NCBI RefSeq assembly: GCF_900582625.1
Contig: NZ_UTIQ01000241.1
Location: forward strand, 682,001-746,000
Origin: Pseudomonas viridiflava
GTDB lineage: Bacteria > Pseudomonadota > Gammaproteobacteria > Pseudomonadales > Pseudomonadaceae
Length of the DNA stretch: 64,000 nucleotides
Direction: 5' to 3'
Positions 36,517 to 46,279 of the stretch are shown piece by piece (positions within the stretch are counted from its first letter, which is position 1; each line of letters begins with the position of its first letter). A program made the translations under genes and the position numbers. Under the pieces are notes generated by a model. It had not been told where the DNA came from. It made no database searches and saw only the letters and a list, made by a program, of their open reading frames with translations.

Positions 36517-37878
36517 ATGACCGCCAGTTTCGTCACCCAATGCCCACATTGCCGCACAAGCTTTCGCGTTAGCAGCACGCAGCTGGGTGCCGCGCATGGC
36601 GCTGTGCGTTGCGGGGCGTGTTTGCATGTATTCAATGCCGCGCAGCAGATTCTCGACGACAACCCGCTTCAGCCCAAAGCGCCTGCGCCCGCTGTCGCCA
36701 CGCCGGTCAAGCCGGTGGCCGCCGCCGTAGCTGCACCCGCTCCGGCACCCGTTACGCCCGCTCCAGCGGCGACAACGATTCCCACCGCAGGCAAAGCCAC
36801 CAGCGAAACGCTGTGGATTCACGACGACCTCGACCTGGACAGCCTCGACGAAGAGCTGGCCAAGCTGGAGCAGCAGGAATTTCAGCTGTCCCAAGAGTTT
36901 TTGTCCCTGGCTCCCGCCGCCGCCAACAAAGCGAAAGACGATTTCCTCAAAGCGCCGGATCGCATCGACGACCAGCACGATGAAGGCTGGGCCGAGGCCT
37001 TGCTGCGCAAGGAAACGGCTCCGCGCCCGAGCCAAGACGGCATCGAACCGCCGGCGCCGAGCCTCGCTCCGCCACCTCCGGTTTTCCGTGCCAAGCCGGT
37101 AGCGCCCGCTGCTCCGGTTGTAGCGCCAGCGCCAATCGAAGACGAACCAGCGCTCGGCAATGGTCATATCGATGATGAAGACGACGATCTCGACCCCGCT
37201 TTCCGCCTTAGCGCTGACCGTGAACTGGACCGTGCCGTCGATGAAGACGAAGACCGCGAGCACGAGCCTGAGCGGGATTTTTCTGCCGTTAAGAACCTGA
37301 ACAAACCGTCCCGCGCCGAGCCCGCTTTGCGCGACGACAGCCTGTTCCACCTGGCCGACGACCCGCTGCAACTGGACTGGCAGGAACAGCGCAAACCTTG
37401 GGGCCGCTGGATCGGCTGGGGCTTGCTCAATCTGATCGGCGCAGCCGCCCTGGCGACGCAGTATGTGGCGTACCACTTCAACGAATTGGCCCGTCAGGAC
37501 CAGTACCGCCCCTGGTTCGAAGCCATGTGCCCCAACATTGGTTGCGAGCTGCCGTCCAAGGTGGAAATCAGCCTGATCAAAAGCAGCAACCTGGTGGTGC
37601 GCAGCCACCCGGACTTCAATGGCGCGCTGGTGGTGGACGCGATTATCTACAACCGCGCCACCTTCGCTCAGCCATTCCCGCTGCTGGAAATTCGCTTCGC
37701 CGACCTCAACGGTCAACTGCTTGCCAGTCGTCGCTTCAAACCCAGTGAATACCTCGCGGGCGAGTTGGCGGGCCAGGCCGAAATGCCACCGCAAACGCCG
37801 ATTCACATCTCTCTGGATATCCTCGATCCAGGCAATAAAGCCGTGAATTACAGCTTGAGTTTTCACTCACCCGAGTAG
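36517..37878 (+). CDS. DUF3426 zinc-ribbon membrane protein
   Basis: A 453-residue protein. The N-terminus is an MJ0042-type zinc ribbon (CPHC near residue 9, CGAC near residue 36), followed by a long Pro/Ala-rich and acidic linker (about 50-285), one membrane helix (about 296-318, WIGWGLLNLIGAAALATQYVA), and a periplasmic DUF3426 domain. The family sits beside prmA and dusB-fis in many gammaproteobacteria; the function is unknown. The ATG at 36517 places the zinc ribbon at the very start. Confidence 0.87.
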   Translation: MTASFVTQCPHCRTSFRVSSTQLGAAHGAVRCGACLHVFNAAQQILDDNPLQPKAPAPAVATPVKPVAAAVAAPAPAPVTPAPAATTIPTAGKATSETLWIHDDLDLDSLDEELAKLEQQEFQLSQEFLSLAPAAANKAKDDFLKAPDRIDDQHDEGWAEALLRKETAPRPSQDGIEPPAPSLAPPPPVFRAKPVAPAAPVVAPAPIEDEPALGNGHIDDEDDDLDPAFRLSADRELDRAVDEDEDREHEPERDFSAVKNLNKPSRAEPALRDDSLFHLADDPLQLDWQEQRKPWGRWIGWGLLNLIGAAALATQYVAYHFNELARQDQYRPWFEAMCPNIGCELPSKVEISLIKSSNLVVRSHPDFNGALVVDAIIYNRATFAQPFPLLEIRFADLNGQLLASRRFKPSEYLAGELAGQAEMPPQTPIHISLDILDPGNKAVNYSLSFHSPE

Positions 37879-37925
37879 TTTTCCACACGACATTTTTGCC
37901 ATTTTGGCATTCGTTGGGCGACTTT

Positions 37926-37994
37926 TTGACCGGCCAAAACTGTTCATAATTTATCCAAAACAGCCTTTATCCAGTCATCGAGAGCGGGTATCAT
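37926..37994 (+). promoter_or_regulatory. Candidate promoter region of dusB-fis
   Basis: Two possible pairs: TTGACC at 37926 with ATTTAT at 37949 (17-base spacing), and TTTATC at 37966 with TATCAT at 37989 (17-base spacing). The second is followed by a GC-rich stretch. I cannot say which is used. Confidence 0.4.
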
Positions 37995-38045
37995 GCCCAC
38001 CCTTTTTCGCAGTCTCAGATCCGCCTTTCTCAGCAGGGAAGCCCC

Positions 38046-39044
38046 ATGTCGGCGGTACGCATCGGCCCATACACATTGCCCAATCAGTTGATCCTCGCCC
38101 CGATGGCGGGCGTCACTGATCGCCCGTTTCGCCAGCTGTGCCGGCGCCTCGGAGCTGGCATGGTGGTATCGGAGATGGTCACCAGCGACATGAGTTTGTG
38201 GAACACGCGCAAATCCAGTTTGCGCCTGATCCATGCCGACGATCCCGAGCCGCGCTCGGTGCAGATCGCCGGTGGCGACCCGCAGATGCTGGCCGATGCC
38301 GCACGGGCGAACGTGGAGCTGGGCGCGCAAATTATCGACATCAATATGGGTTGCCCGGCCAAGAAGGTCTGCAACAAGGCAGCGGGCTCTGCGCTGCTAA
38401 AAGACGAAGCGTTGGTGAGTGCGATTTTGCAGGCAGTGGTGGCCGCGGTAGACGTACCGGTAACCCTGAAAATTCGCACCGGTTGGGACCGCGACAACAA
38501 AAATGGCATCACCGTTGCGCGCATTGCCGAAGCATCCGGCATCACCGCCCTCGCCGTTCATGGTCGCACCCGCGCCGATCTCTACACGGGCGACGCCGAG
38601 TACGAGACCATCGCCGCGATCAAACAGGCGGTCTCGATTCCGGTGTTCGCCAATGGCGATATCACCTCGCCGCAAAAGGCCCGTGAGGTGCTCGATAGCA
38701 CCGGCGCCGACGGTTTGTTGATTGGCCGCGCTGCTCAGGGCCGGCCGTGGATCTTTCGCGAGATCGAGCATTATCTGCGCACCGGCACTCACCTGCCGGC
38801 GCCAACGTTGTATGAGGTGGAACGCATTCTGCTAGAGCATCTGGCCGAATTGCACAGTTTCTACGGTGACGTGATGGGCCCGCGAATCGCGCGCAAGCAC
38901 GTTGGCTGGTACCTCTCCACCCTGCCGGGCGCCAGGGAGTTTCGCGCCCAATTCAATCGTCTGGAAAACACGGACGTGCAATGCGCCAGCGTTCGGCAGT
39001 TCTTCGCCGAGCGTCACAACGATGGAGAAGAGGTGGCCGCATGA
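38046..39044 (+). CDS. dusB: tRNA-dihydrouridine synthase B
   Basis: A 332-residue FMN enzyme that reduces uridine in tRNA D-loops. Features are [34 protein letters not shown] with the catalytic cysteine (family MGCPxKxVCxxxxGxALL), [12 protein letters not shown], and [15 protein letters not shown] for phosphate binding. It is the first gene of the dusB-fis operon; its stop overlaps the fis start as ATGA. Confidence 0.97.
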   Translation: MSAVRIGPYTLPNQLILAPMAGVTDRPFRQLCRRLGAGMVVSEMVTSDMSLWNTRKSSLRLIHADDPEPRSVQIAGGDPQMLADAARANVELGAQIIDINMGCPAKKVCNKAAGSALLKDEALVSAILQAVVAAVDVPVTLKIRTGWDRDNKNGITVARIAEASGITALAVHGRTRADLYTGDAEYETIAAIKQAVSIPVFANGDITSPQKAREVLDSTGADGLLIGRAAQGRPWIFREIEHYLRTGTHLPAPTLYEVERILLEHLAELHSFYGDVMGPRIARKHVGWYLSTLPGAREFRAQFNRLENTDVQCASVRQFFAERHNDGEEVAA

Positions 39045-39361
39045 CGATGATGACTGAGACTTTAGTGAGTGGAATTGCACCCGTGACCGATAACGTCAAT
39101 TTGAAACAGCACCTCAACACACCCAGCGACGAAGGCCAGACCTTGCGCGGCAATGTGGAAAAGGCGCTGCACAACTACTTCGCCCACCTCGATGGGCAAG
39201 ATGTGTGTGATGTCTACAACCTGGTGCTTTCCGAAGTCGAAGCACCGCTGCTGGAAACCGTGATGAATTACGTCAAGGGCAACCAGACCAAGGCTTCCGA
39301 ATTGCTCGGCCTGAACCGCGGAACCCTGCGTAAAAAGCTTAAGCAATACGATCTTTTGTAA
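39041..39361 (+). CDS. fis: DNA-binding protein Fis
   Basis: A 106-residue Fis, the nucleoid protein that bends DNA and activates rRNA and other growth-rate-dependent promoters. The C-terminal half carries the dimer helices ([15 protein letters not shown]-type, here [15 protein letters not shown]) and the helix-turn-helix [20 protein letters not shown]. The ATG at 39041 overlaps the dusB stop. The N-terminus [11 protein letters not shown] agrees with other pseudomonad Fis proteins. A strong terminator follows. Confidence 0.97.
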   Translation: MTMMTETLVSGIAPVTDNVNLKQHLNTPSDEGQTLRGNVEKALHNYFAHLDGQDVCDVYNLVLSEVEAPLLETVMNYVKGNQTKASELLGLNRGTLRKKLKQYDLL

Positions 39362-39376
39362 GCATGTACTCAATAG

Positions 39377-39412
39377 AAAAAGGGCGGACTGATCAAACAG
39401 CCGCCCTTTTTT
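39377..39412 (+). terminator. Rho-independent terminator after fis
   Basis: AAAAAGGGCGG pairs with CCGCCCTTTTTT across a 13-base loop, giving an 11-bp stem with a built-in U-tract. Confidence 0.88.
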
Positions 39413-39443
39413 GCTGATTTCTTCGCTTTAGATGGAAACCGAG

Positions 39444-41051
39444 ATGACCGACCAAACCACCCGCCTACCCGTTCGCCGTGCCTTGATCAGCGTTTCCGAC
39501 AAGACCGGCATTCTCGAGTTCGCCCGTGAGCTGTCCGCCCTTGGCGTGGAAATTCTGTCCACCGGCGGTACCTTCAAACTGCTCAAGGACAACGGCGTAG
39601 CTGCTGTCGAAGTCGCCGACTACACCGGCTTCGCGGAAATGATGGATGGCCGGGTTAAAACCCTGCACCCGAAAATCCACGGCGGCATCCTGGGCCGTCG
39701 CGGCACCGACGATGCCATCATGGCCGAGCACGGCATCAAGCCGATCGACCTGGTGGCGGTCAATCTCTACCCCTTCGAAGCGACCATTTCCAAACCCGGC
39801 TGCGACCTGCCGACCGCCATCGAGAACATCGACATTGGCGGCCCGACCATGGTCCGCTCGGCGGCGAAAAACCATAAAGACGTGGCCATCGTGGTAAACG
39901 CCAGCGACTACGCCGACGTGCTGGAGAACCTCAAAGCCGGCGGCCTGACCTACGCGCAGCGCTTCGACCTGATGCTCAAAGCCTTCGAGCACACCGCCGC
40001 CTACGACGGCATGATCGCCAACTACATGGGCACTGTTAACCAGGCCGCTGAAACCCTGTCGACCTCCGACCGCAGCGAATTCCCGCGCACCTTCAACAGC
40101 CAGTTCATCAAGGCCCAGGAAATGCGCTACGGCGAGAACCCGCACCAAAGCGCGGCGTTCTACGTGGAAGCCAAGCCAGCCGAAGTCAGCGTGGCCACCG
40201 CCACCCAACTGCAAGGCAAAGAACTGTCGTTCAACAACGTGGCCGATACCGACGCCGCGCTGGAATGCGTGAAGAGCTTCGTGAAACCGGCCTGCGTGAT
40301 CGTCAAGCACGCCAACCCATGCGGCGTGGCCGTGGCGCTGGACAGCGAAGGCGGCATCCGTCAGGCCTATGAACTGGCCTACGCCACCGACACCGAATCG
40401 GCGTTCGGCGGCATCATCGCCTTCAACCGTGAGCTGGACGCGGCAACCGCCAAAGCCATCGTCGACCGCCAGTTCGTGGAAGTGATCATTGCTCCAAGCG
40501 TCAGCGCCGAGGCCCGTGAAGTGGTCGCTGCCAAAGCCAACGTGCGCCTGCTGGCGTGCGGCCAGTGGAACGCCGAGCGCGCCGCTGCCTGGGACTACAA
40601 ACGCGTTAACGGTGGCCTGCTGGTACAGAGCCGCGACATCGGCATGATCACCGCCGACGACCTGAAAGTGGTCACCCAGCGCGCCCCGACCGAGCAGGAA
40701 ATTCACGACCTGATCTTCGCCTGGAAAGTGGCCAAGTACGTGAAATCCAACGCCATCATCTACGCCAAGAATCGCCAGACCATCGGTGTCGGCGCCGGCC
40801 AGATGAGCCGCGTTAACTCCGCCCGCATTGCCGCCATCAAAGCCGAACACGCTGGCCTGCAAGTGCAGGGTGCGGTGATGGCCTCCGACGCGTTTTTCCC
40901 GTTCCGGGATGGCATTGATAACGCGGCGAAAAACGGTATTACCGCCGTTATCCAGCCAGGTGGTTCGATGCGCGATAACGAAGTGATTGCAGCGGCCGAT
41001 GAAGCCGGCATCGCCATGGTCTTCACCGGTATGCGCCACTTTAGACATTAA
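39444..41051 (+). CDS. purH: Bifunctional AICAR transformylase/IMP cyclohydrolase
   Basis: A 535-residue PurH catalysing the last two steps of IMP synthesis. The N-terminal MGS-like cyclohydrolase domain has [14 protein letters not shown] and [13 protein letters not shown]. The transformylase part has [23 protein letters not shown] with the catalytic Lys-His, and [11 protein letters not shown]. The ATG at 39444 is preferred over 39432 because known pseudomonad PurH proteins start [16 protein letters not shown]. Confidence 0.97.
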   Translation: MTDQTTRLPVRRALISVSDKTGILEFARELSALGVEILSTGGTFKLLKDNGVAAVEVADYTGFAEMMDGRVKTLHPKIHGGILGRRGTDDAIMAEHGIKPIDLVAVNLYPFEATISKPGCDLPTAIENIDIGGPTMVRSAAKNHKDVAIVVNASDYADVLENLKAGGLTYAQRFDLMLKAFEHTAAYDGMIANYMGTVNQAAETLSTSDRSEFPRTFNSQFIKAQEMRYGENPHQSAAFYVEAKPAEVSVATATQLQGKELSFNNVADTDAALECVKSFVKPACVIVKHANPCGVAVALDSEGGIRQAYELAYATDTESAFGGIIAFNRELDAATAKAIVDRQFVEVIIAPSVSAEAREVVAAKANVRLLACGQWNAERAAAWDYKRVNGGLLVQSRDIGMITADDLKVVTQRAPTEQEIHDLIFAWKVAKYVKSNAIIYAKNRQTIGVGAGQMSRVNSARIAAIKAEHAGLQVQGAVMASDAFFPFRDGIDNAAKNGITAVIQPGGSMRDNEVIAAADEAGIAMVFTGMRHFRH

Positions 41052-41075
41052 GACGGCTGCGCTGACGCAGGCATC

Positions 41076-41152
41076 TGCTGCGTTGGATTGGACTTTTGCG
41101 ATGCTCATTGCCAGGCGGCAACTCCGCTCGCAAAAGCCCAATCCGCCTTGCA
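41076..41152. repeat. Structured palindromic element, copy 1 (purH-purD gap)
   Basis: A 16-base arm GGATTGGACTTTTGCG (41085-41100) pairs with CGCAAAAGCCCAATCC (41129-41144), 15 of 16 positions. An inner 5-bp stem TTGCC/GGCAA sits on a 4-base loop. The flanks TGCTGCGTTG and GCCTTGCA are shared with the copy at 49626-49700, whose arms differ in sequence but still pair. Confidence 0.85.
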
Positions 41153-41234
41153 TCTACCTACGTCATCGCACCCTCGATAGGCGTCGCCTGATTTTTAGCC
41201 CCCCGCGCTTCGGCGCACCATAGAGGCTTACAGC

Positions 41235-42524
41235 ATGAATGTATTGATCATTGGCAGTGGCGGTCGTGAACACGCCCTGGCGTGGAAAGTCGCACAAGAT
41301 CCGCGTGTGGAAAAAGTATTCGTTGCCCCCGGCAACGCCGGCACCGCCACCGAAGCCAAGTGCGAAAACGTGGCCATCGACGTATTGGCGCTGGAGCAAT
41401 TGGCGGACTTCGCTGAGAAGAATGTCAGCCTGACCATCGTTGGCCCGGAAGCGCCGCTGGTGAAGGGCGTGGTCGATCTGTTCCGCAGCCGTAACCTGCG
41501 CTGCTTCGGCCCAACCGCAGGCGCGGCGCAGCTGGAAGGTTCGAAAGCGTTCACCAAAGACTTCCTCGCCCGCCACAACATTCCGACCGCCGAGTACCAG
41601 AACTTCACCGAAGTGGAGCCAGCCCTGGCTTACCTGCGTGAAAAAGGCGCACCGATCGTGATCAAGGCCGACGGCCTGGCCGCTGGCAAAGGCGTGATCG
41701 TGGCCATGACGCTGGAAGAAGCCGAAGACGCCGTGCGCGACATGCTCGCAGGCAACGCCTTTGGGGACGCCGGCTCGCGCGTGGTGATCGAAGAGTTTCT
41801 GGAAGGCGAAGAAGCCAGCTTTATCGTCATGGTCGACGGTAAGAACGTGCTGCCAATGGCCACCAGCCAGGACCACAAACGCGTAGGCGATGCCGACACC
41901 GGCCCGAACACCGGCGGCATGGGCGCGTATTCGCCGGCGCCGGTGGTCACCGCCGAGGTGCATCAGCGCGCCATGGACGAAGTGATCTGGCCGACCGTTC
42001 GCGGCATGGCCGCTGAAGGCAACGTGTACACCGGCTTCCTGTACGCCGGTTTGATGATCGACAAGGCCGGCAAGCCGAAAGTCATCGAATTCAACTGCCG
42101 CTTCGGCGACCCGGAAACCCAGCCGATCATGCTGCGGTTGCAGTCGAGCCTGGTGCTGCTGATTGAAGGCGCGCTGGCCGAAGCGCTGGATAAAATCGAA
42201 GCGCAGTGGGACCCGCGTCCGAGCCTGGGCGTGGTGCTGGCCGCTGGCGGTTATCCTGGCGACTACGCCAAAGGCGTGGCCATCAATGGCTTGGCCGACG
42301 CGGTGTCCGAGCAGGGCAAAGTGTTCCACGCCGGCACTGCGCTGGAAGATGGCAAGGTCGTGACCGCAGGGGGTCGCGTGCTGTGCGCAACCGCGCTGGG
42401 CGAAACGGTTGGCGCCGCGCAGGCACATGCCTACGAGTTGGCGAAAAAAATCGACTGGGACGGCTGTTTCTACCGCACCGACATCGGTTATCGCGCCATT
42501 GCGCGGGAACGCGGCGAAGATTGA
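41235..42524 (+). CDS. purD: Phosphoribosylamine-glycine ligase
   Basis: A 429-residue ATP-grasp enzyme joining glycine to phosphoribosylamine in purine synthesis. Motifs are MNVLIIGSGGREHALAW, VVGPEAPL-type sequence (IVGPEAPLVKG), IKADGLAAGKGVIVA, and EFNCRFGDPETQPIM. A GAGG site precedes the ATG. It is probably read with purH, although the 183-base gap between them is largely occupied by a structured repeat. Confidence 0.97.
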   Translation: MNVLIIGSGGREHALAWKVAQDPRVEKVFVAPGNAGTATEAKCENVAIDVLALEQLADFAEKNVSLTIVGPEAPLVKGVVDLFRSRNLRCFGPTAGAAQLEGSKAFTKDFLARHNIPTAEYQNFTEVEPALAYLREKGAPIVIKADGLAAGKGVIVAMTLEEAEDAVRDMLAGNAFGDAGSRVVIEEFLEGEEASFIVMVDGKNVLPMATSQDHKRVGDADTGPNTGGMGAYSPAPVVTAEVHQRAMDEVIWPTVRGMAAEGNVYTGFLYAGLMIDKAGKPKVIEFNCRFGDPETQPIMLRLQSSLVLLIEGALAEALDKIEAQWDPRPSLGVVLAAGGYPGDYAKGVAINGLADAVSEQGKVFHAGTALEDGKVVTAGGRVLCATALGETVGAAQAHAYELAKKIDWDGCFYRTDIGYRAIARERGED

Positions 42525-42559
42525 CGAATTATTTACCCAATTAGTAGGCAATTACACAC

Positions 42560-42588
42560 AAAAGGCAGCTCATTGAGCTGCCTTTTGC
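42560..42588 (+). terminator. Rho-independent terminator after purD
   Basis: AAAAGGCAGCTCA and TGAGCTGCCTTTT form a near-perfect 11-13 bp hairpin ending in a short T-run. It separates purD from retS. Confidence 0.86.
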
Positions 42589-42613
42589 GTATTACCGGCC
42601 AAGCCAGGTTGGC

Positions 42614-42619
42614 TATAAT
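42614..42619 (+). promoter_or_regulatory. Probable -10 element of retS
   Basis: TATAAT at 42614-42619, 31 bases before the GTG start; the -35 region (near 42591) is a poor match. Confidence 0.5.
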
Positions 42620-42649
42620 CCGAGCACTTAAAGTTGAAGGGATTTCATT

Positions 42650-45436
42650 GTGCGTGGGCTCAGGATTGCCATAGGACTTGTTGCCAGCCTGCTACTGGCT
42701 GCGCTCTCACCACTGCCGGCGCTGGCAGCGGAGCAAGGCCAATGGTCTGCGCTGCTGGACAGCGACGCCAGCCTGCAACTCAACGACATCCGCGCCAATA
42801 ACAGCGTCAGCCGTTTTTCCCCTGTCGACATCCAACAACTGGTCACCCCGGGCGGCAACGTAGCCCAATGGCTGCATACGCGCTTGCCAGGCAAAGACCG
42901 CGAACGCCTGCTGCGGGTATTTGCTCCTTACCTCGGCCACCTTGATCTCTACGTGCTGCGCGGCGACGAACTGCTTGCCAGCACGCGCACCGGCAGCCAG
43001 ACGCCGCTCGCCGAACGCCCCCTGCCAAGCCGCGACTTTCTGCTTCCCCTGCCGGTGAGCAACGACACCCTCGATATTTACCTGCGCCTATCCAGCAGCC
43101 ACGCACTGCGGCCGGCCATCACCATTGACGACACCAGCGCCTTCGCCGCCGATGACAGCCGCGCGCTGTTTTACGGCATGTTGCTCGCCGCGTTTGGCTT
43201 GCTGCTGCTTTACAACCTGGTGCGCTTTGCCTACACGCGCATTCGCAGCAGTTTGTGGCTGGCGCTGGCGCAATTGAGCCTGCTGGGCACCACCAGTACG
43301 CTGCTCGGCATCAACGCCTCGTGGCTGGTGGGCTGGCCAGGCTTGCAGGTGCAAGCGGGGAATATCTCGATTCTGCTGGCGATTCTTTGCAGCCTGGCGT
43401 TCACCCTCAACTTCTTCCAGCGCGTGCAGCCCGTTGCGGTTTGGCGACGCTTGCTGCTGGCTGAGTGCGCCGCCATCGGTCTGCTCATTCTGCTGTTGCT
43501 GGCCGCCAGCCACGTACAGTTCAACCGCGTGGTGTATCTATTCGCCGCCATCAGCAGCCTGAGCGTGATGGCCGTAGCGGCTTATCACTGGATGCACGGC
43601 TACAAACCGGCGCGCCTGTTCACCCTGGCGCAGTTGATCTTCAATCTGGCGTTTGTCGGCGCCCTGCCCTCGCTGTTCGGCTATTGGTCTTACGATTCCG
43701 ACTGGCTGGCTTTCAACCTGCTGTGCTTCGCCGCCGTCAGCGGCTTTCTGCAAAGCCAGGCGCTGGCCGAACGGCAGTTGCGTTTGCAGCACGAACACTT
43801 CAACTACAGCCGCGAACAAGCGGCGAGTTCGGCCGAGTTGCGCGCCAAGGCCGAGTTTCTGGCCAAGATCAGCCACGAAATTCGCACGCCTATGAATGGC
43901 GTGCTGGGCATGACCGAACTGCTGCTTGGCACTCAGCTGTCGACCAAACAGCGCGACTACGTGCAAACCATCCACAGCTCGGGCAACGAGCTGCTCACGC
44001 TGATCAACGAGATTCTCGACATCTCCAAGCTGGAGTCCGGGCAGATCGAGCTGGACGACGTGCAGTTCGACCTCAACGCACTGATCGACGACTGCCTCGA
44101 CATCTTCCGCGCCAAAGCCGAGCAGCAAAAGGTCGAACTCATCAGCTTTATGCAGCCGCAAGTGCCGCGTGTAGTCAGCGGCGATCCAACGCGCCTGCGC
44201 CAAACGCTGCTGAGCCTGCTCGATAACGCCTTTAAACAGACCGACGAAGGCGAAATTCTGTTGGTTGTGGCCGTAGACACCAGCGGCGACGAACCGCGCC
44301 TGCGCATTGCCGTGCAAGATAGCGGCCGCTCGCTGGACAGCAACGAGCGCGACGCCCTGCTCAACGCCGAGCTGCACAGCAAAGACTTCCTCGCCGCCAC
44401 CGGCGTTGGCGCCCGCCTGGGCCTGATCATCGCCCGCCAATTGGTGCGGTTGATGAACGGCACCTTTGGCATTCAAAGCGGCGGCAACCAGGGTAATACC
44501 TTGTGGCTGACCCTGCCGCTGGACGCCGAGCGCCTGGAAAACCCCACCGCCGACCTCGACGGCCCGCTGCAAGGCGCGCGGCTGTTGGTGGTGGACGACA
44601 ACGAAACCTGCCGCAAAGTACTGCTGCAACAGTGCAGCGCCTGGGGCCTGACCGTCAGCGCCGTGCCGTCCGGCAAGGAAGCGCTGGCGTTGCTGCGTAC
44701 CAAAGCCAACATCCGCGAATACTTCGACGTGGTGCTTCTGGACCAGGAAATGCCCGGCATGACCGGCATGCAGCTGGCGGCCAAGATCAAAGAAGACCCC
44801 AGCCTGAACCACGACGTGCTGCTGATCATGCTCACCGGTATCAGCAACGCGCCGAGCAAAATCATCGCCCGCAACGCTGGTATCAAACGCATCCTGGCCA
44901 AACCGGTGGCCGGCTACACACTGAAAACCACCCTTGCCGACGAGCTGGCGCAGCGCAAGCCGGGGCTGGAACCGCGCCACTATGCGCCGATGCCGGCGCC
45001 GCAGGAGTTCCCAGAAGACTTCCGCATTCTGGTGGCCGAAGACAACACCATTTCCACCAAAGTGATCCGCGGCATGCTGGGCAAACTTAACCTGCAACCG
45101 GACACCGCCAGCAACGGCGAAGAAGCCCTCAGCGCCATGAAAGCGCAGCAATACGACCTGGTGCTAATGGACTGCGAGATGCCGGTGATGGATGGTTTCT
45201 CCGCCACCGAACAACTGCGCGCCTGGGAAGCCCGGGAGCAACGCCAGCGCACCCCGGTGGTGGCATTGACTGCGCACATTTTGTCCGAACACAAAGAACG
45301 CGCGCGGCAAGTCGGCATGGATGGTCACATGGCCAAACCGGTGGAGCTGTCGAACCTGCGTGAGCTGGTGGAGCACTGGGTAGCCGAGCGCGACGCCCGC
45401 CGTCAGAATGAATCCGACCCGGCGCTACCCCACTAA
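42650..45436 (+). CDS. retS: Hybrid sensor kinase RetS
   Basis: A 928-residue sensor. A signal peptide (1-26) precedes a periplasmic 7TMR-DISMED2 domain (about 30-165), seven membrane helices (about 172-370), a HisKA domain with His409 in KISHEIRTPMNG, an ATPase domain with N-box LLDNAFKQT but a degenerate G1 box (QDSGRS), and two receivers with Asp698 and Asp841. RetS binds GacS and blocks its signalling to the Rsm small RNAs, favouring the acute/motile state; in P. aeruginosa its loss raises biofilm formation and T6SS output. The start is a GTG at 42650 with GAAGGG upstream. Confidence 0.94.
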   Translation: MRGLRIAIGLVASLLLAALSPLPALAAEQGQWSALLDSDASLQLNDIRANNSVSRFSPVDIQQLVTPGGNVAQWLHTRLPGKDRERLLRVFAPYLGHLDLYVLRGDELLASTRTGSQTPLAERPLPSRDFLLPLPVSNDTLDIYLRLSSSHALRPAITIDDTSAFAADDSRALFYGMLLAAFGLLLLYNLVRFAYTRIRSSLWLALAQLSLLGTTSTLLGINASWLVGWPGLQVQAGNISILLAILCSLAFTLNFFQRVQPVAVWRRLLLAECAAIGLLILLLLAASHVQFNRVVYLFAAISSLSVMAVAAYHWMHGYKPARLFTLAQLIFNLAFVGALPSLFGYWSYDSDWLAFNLLCFAAVSGFLQSQALAERQLRLQHEHFNYSREQAASSAELRAKAEFLAKISHEIRTPMNGVLGMTELLLGTQLSTKQRDYVQTIHSSGNELLTLINEILDISKLESGQIELDDVQFDLNALIDDCLDIFRAKAEQQKVELISFMQPQVPRVVSGDPTRLRQTLLSLLDNAFKQTDEGEILLVVAVDTSGDEPRLRIAVQDSGRSLDSNERDALLNAELHSKDFLAATGVGARLGLIIARQLVRLMNGTFGIQSGGNQGNTLWLTLPLDAERLENPTADLDGPLQGARLLVVDDNETCRKVLLQQCSAWGLTVSAVPSGKEALALLRTKANIREYFDVVLLDQEMPGMTGMQLAAKIKEDPSLNHDVLLIMLTGISNAPSKIIARNAGIKRILAKPVAGYTLKTTLADELAQRKPGLEPRHYAPMPAPQEFPEDFRILVAEDNTISTKVIRGMLGKLNLQPDTASNGEEALSAMKAQQYDLVLMDCEMPVMDGFSATEQLRAWEAREQRQRTPVVALTAHILSEHKERARQVGMDGHMAKPVELSNLRELVEHWVAERDARRQNESDPALPH

Positions 45437-45469
45437 CGTTTCTCCGCCTTTTCGCCTGCGAGCCTGCCG

Positions 45470-46069
45470 ATGTTGTCCACCTTGTTCAGCCTGTATCTGA
45501 AGATGCTAGTGCTCTACAGCCCGTTCTTCGTGCTGTCGGTTTTTATCGGCATGACCCGTGGTTACACGGTGAAAGAACGCAAACGCCTGGCTTGGAAGGT
45601 CGCCACCGGCGTGGTGGTGGCCAGTAGCGTGTTGTACCTGTTTGGGCAGAGCATTTTTACCGTGTTTGGCATCACCATCGACGCCTTCCGCATCGGCGCC
45701 GGCAGCGTGCTGTTTATCTCCGCGTTGGGCATGGCACAAGGTCGGCCGGTGGTGCAGAGCGACAACCAGCAGCAAGACGTGACCATCGTGCCGCTGACCA
45801 TCCCCCTCACCGTCGGCCCCGGCACCATCGGCGCCATGCTGGTGATGGGCGCCGGTCAGCCGCACTGGGACAGCAAGTTGGTGGCGCTGGTGGCCATCTT
45901 TCTTGCCAGCGTGACCGTAGGGTTGGTGCTGTACCTCAGCGACAAATTCGAACGGATTCTGGGCGATCAGGGGCTGGAGATTATTGGCCGGCTGATGGGC
46001 CTGTTCGTGTGTGCGCTGGCGGCGCAGATTATTTTTACGGGGATTAAGGGTTACCTGATTACGCCGTAA
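45470..46069 (+). CDS. MarC-family integral membrane protein
   Basis: A 199-residue protein with about six membrane helices and the MarC/UPF0056 features: PFFVLSVFIGMTRGYTVKER, the loop IVPLTIPLTVGPGTIGAMLVMG, and the last helix EIIGRLMGLFVCALAAQII. It lies directly after retS, as in P. aeruginosa (PA4857). Function is unclear; an early link to multidrug resistance was not upheld. Confidence 0.9.
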   Translation: MLSTLFSLYLKMLVLYSPFFVLSVFIGMTRGYTVKERKRLAWKVATGVVVASSVLYLFGQSIFTVFGITIDAFRIGAGSVLFISALGMAQGRPVVQSDNQQQDVTIVPLTIPLTVGPGTIGAMLVMGAGQPHWDSKLVALVAIFLASVTVGLVLYLSDKFERILGDQGLEIIGRLMGLFVCALAAQIIFTGIKGYLITP

Positions 46070-46085
46070 AAACGCTCCCGCTTTT

Positions 46086-46169
46086 TGTAGGAGCGACCTT
46101 GGTCGCGAACCCTGGAAACGAAAGTCTCGAACGACGTTTTCAGGGTTCGCCAGCAAGCTGGCTCCTACA
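46086..46169. repeat. 84-bp REP doublet before the Hsp70-like gene
   Basis: TGTAGGAGCGACCTTGGTCG at the left end and the matching inverse ending GCTGGCTCCTACA at the right end, with inner arms AACCCTGGAAACG and CGTTTTCAGGGTT also complementary. It has the same length and plan as 47559-47642. Confidence 0.88.
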
Positions 46170-46279
46170 GTTCGTCCGTGCGCATCCCCAAAACCCTTCA
46201 TCGTTTTCGCCAACCTCACCGCGCATCTCCTCACTCTCTCGCGTAAACTGCGCGGCCGTTTTTGCACCCGGAACCGACC

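Noticed and set aside
39465-41153. 562-codon minus-strand open frame opposite purH
   Set aside because: Shadow of purH; composition is histidine- and glycine-rich as expected of antisense frames.
43538-45151. 537-codon minus-strand open frame opposite retS
   Set aside because: Shadow of the retS kinase and receiver domains.
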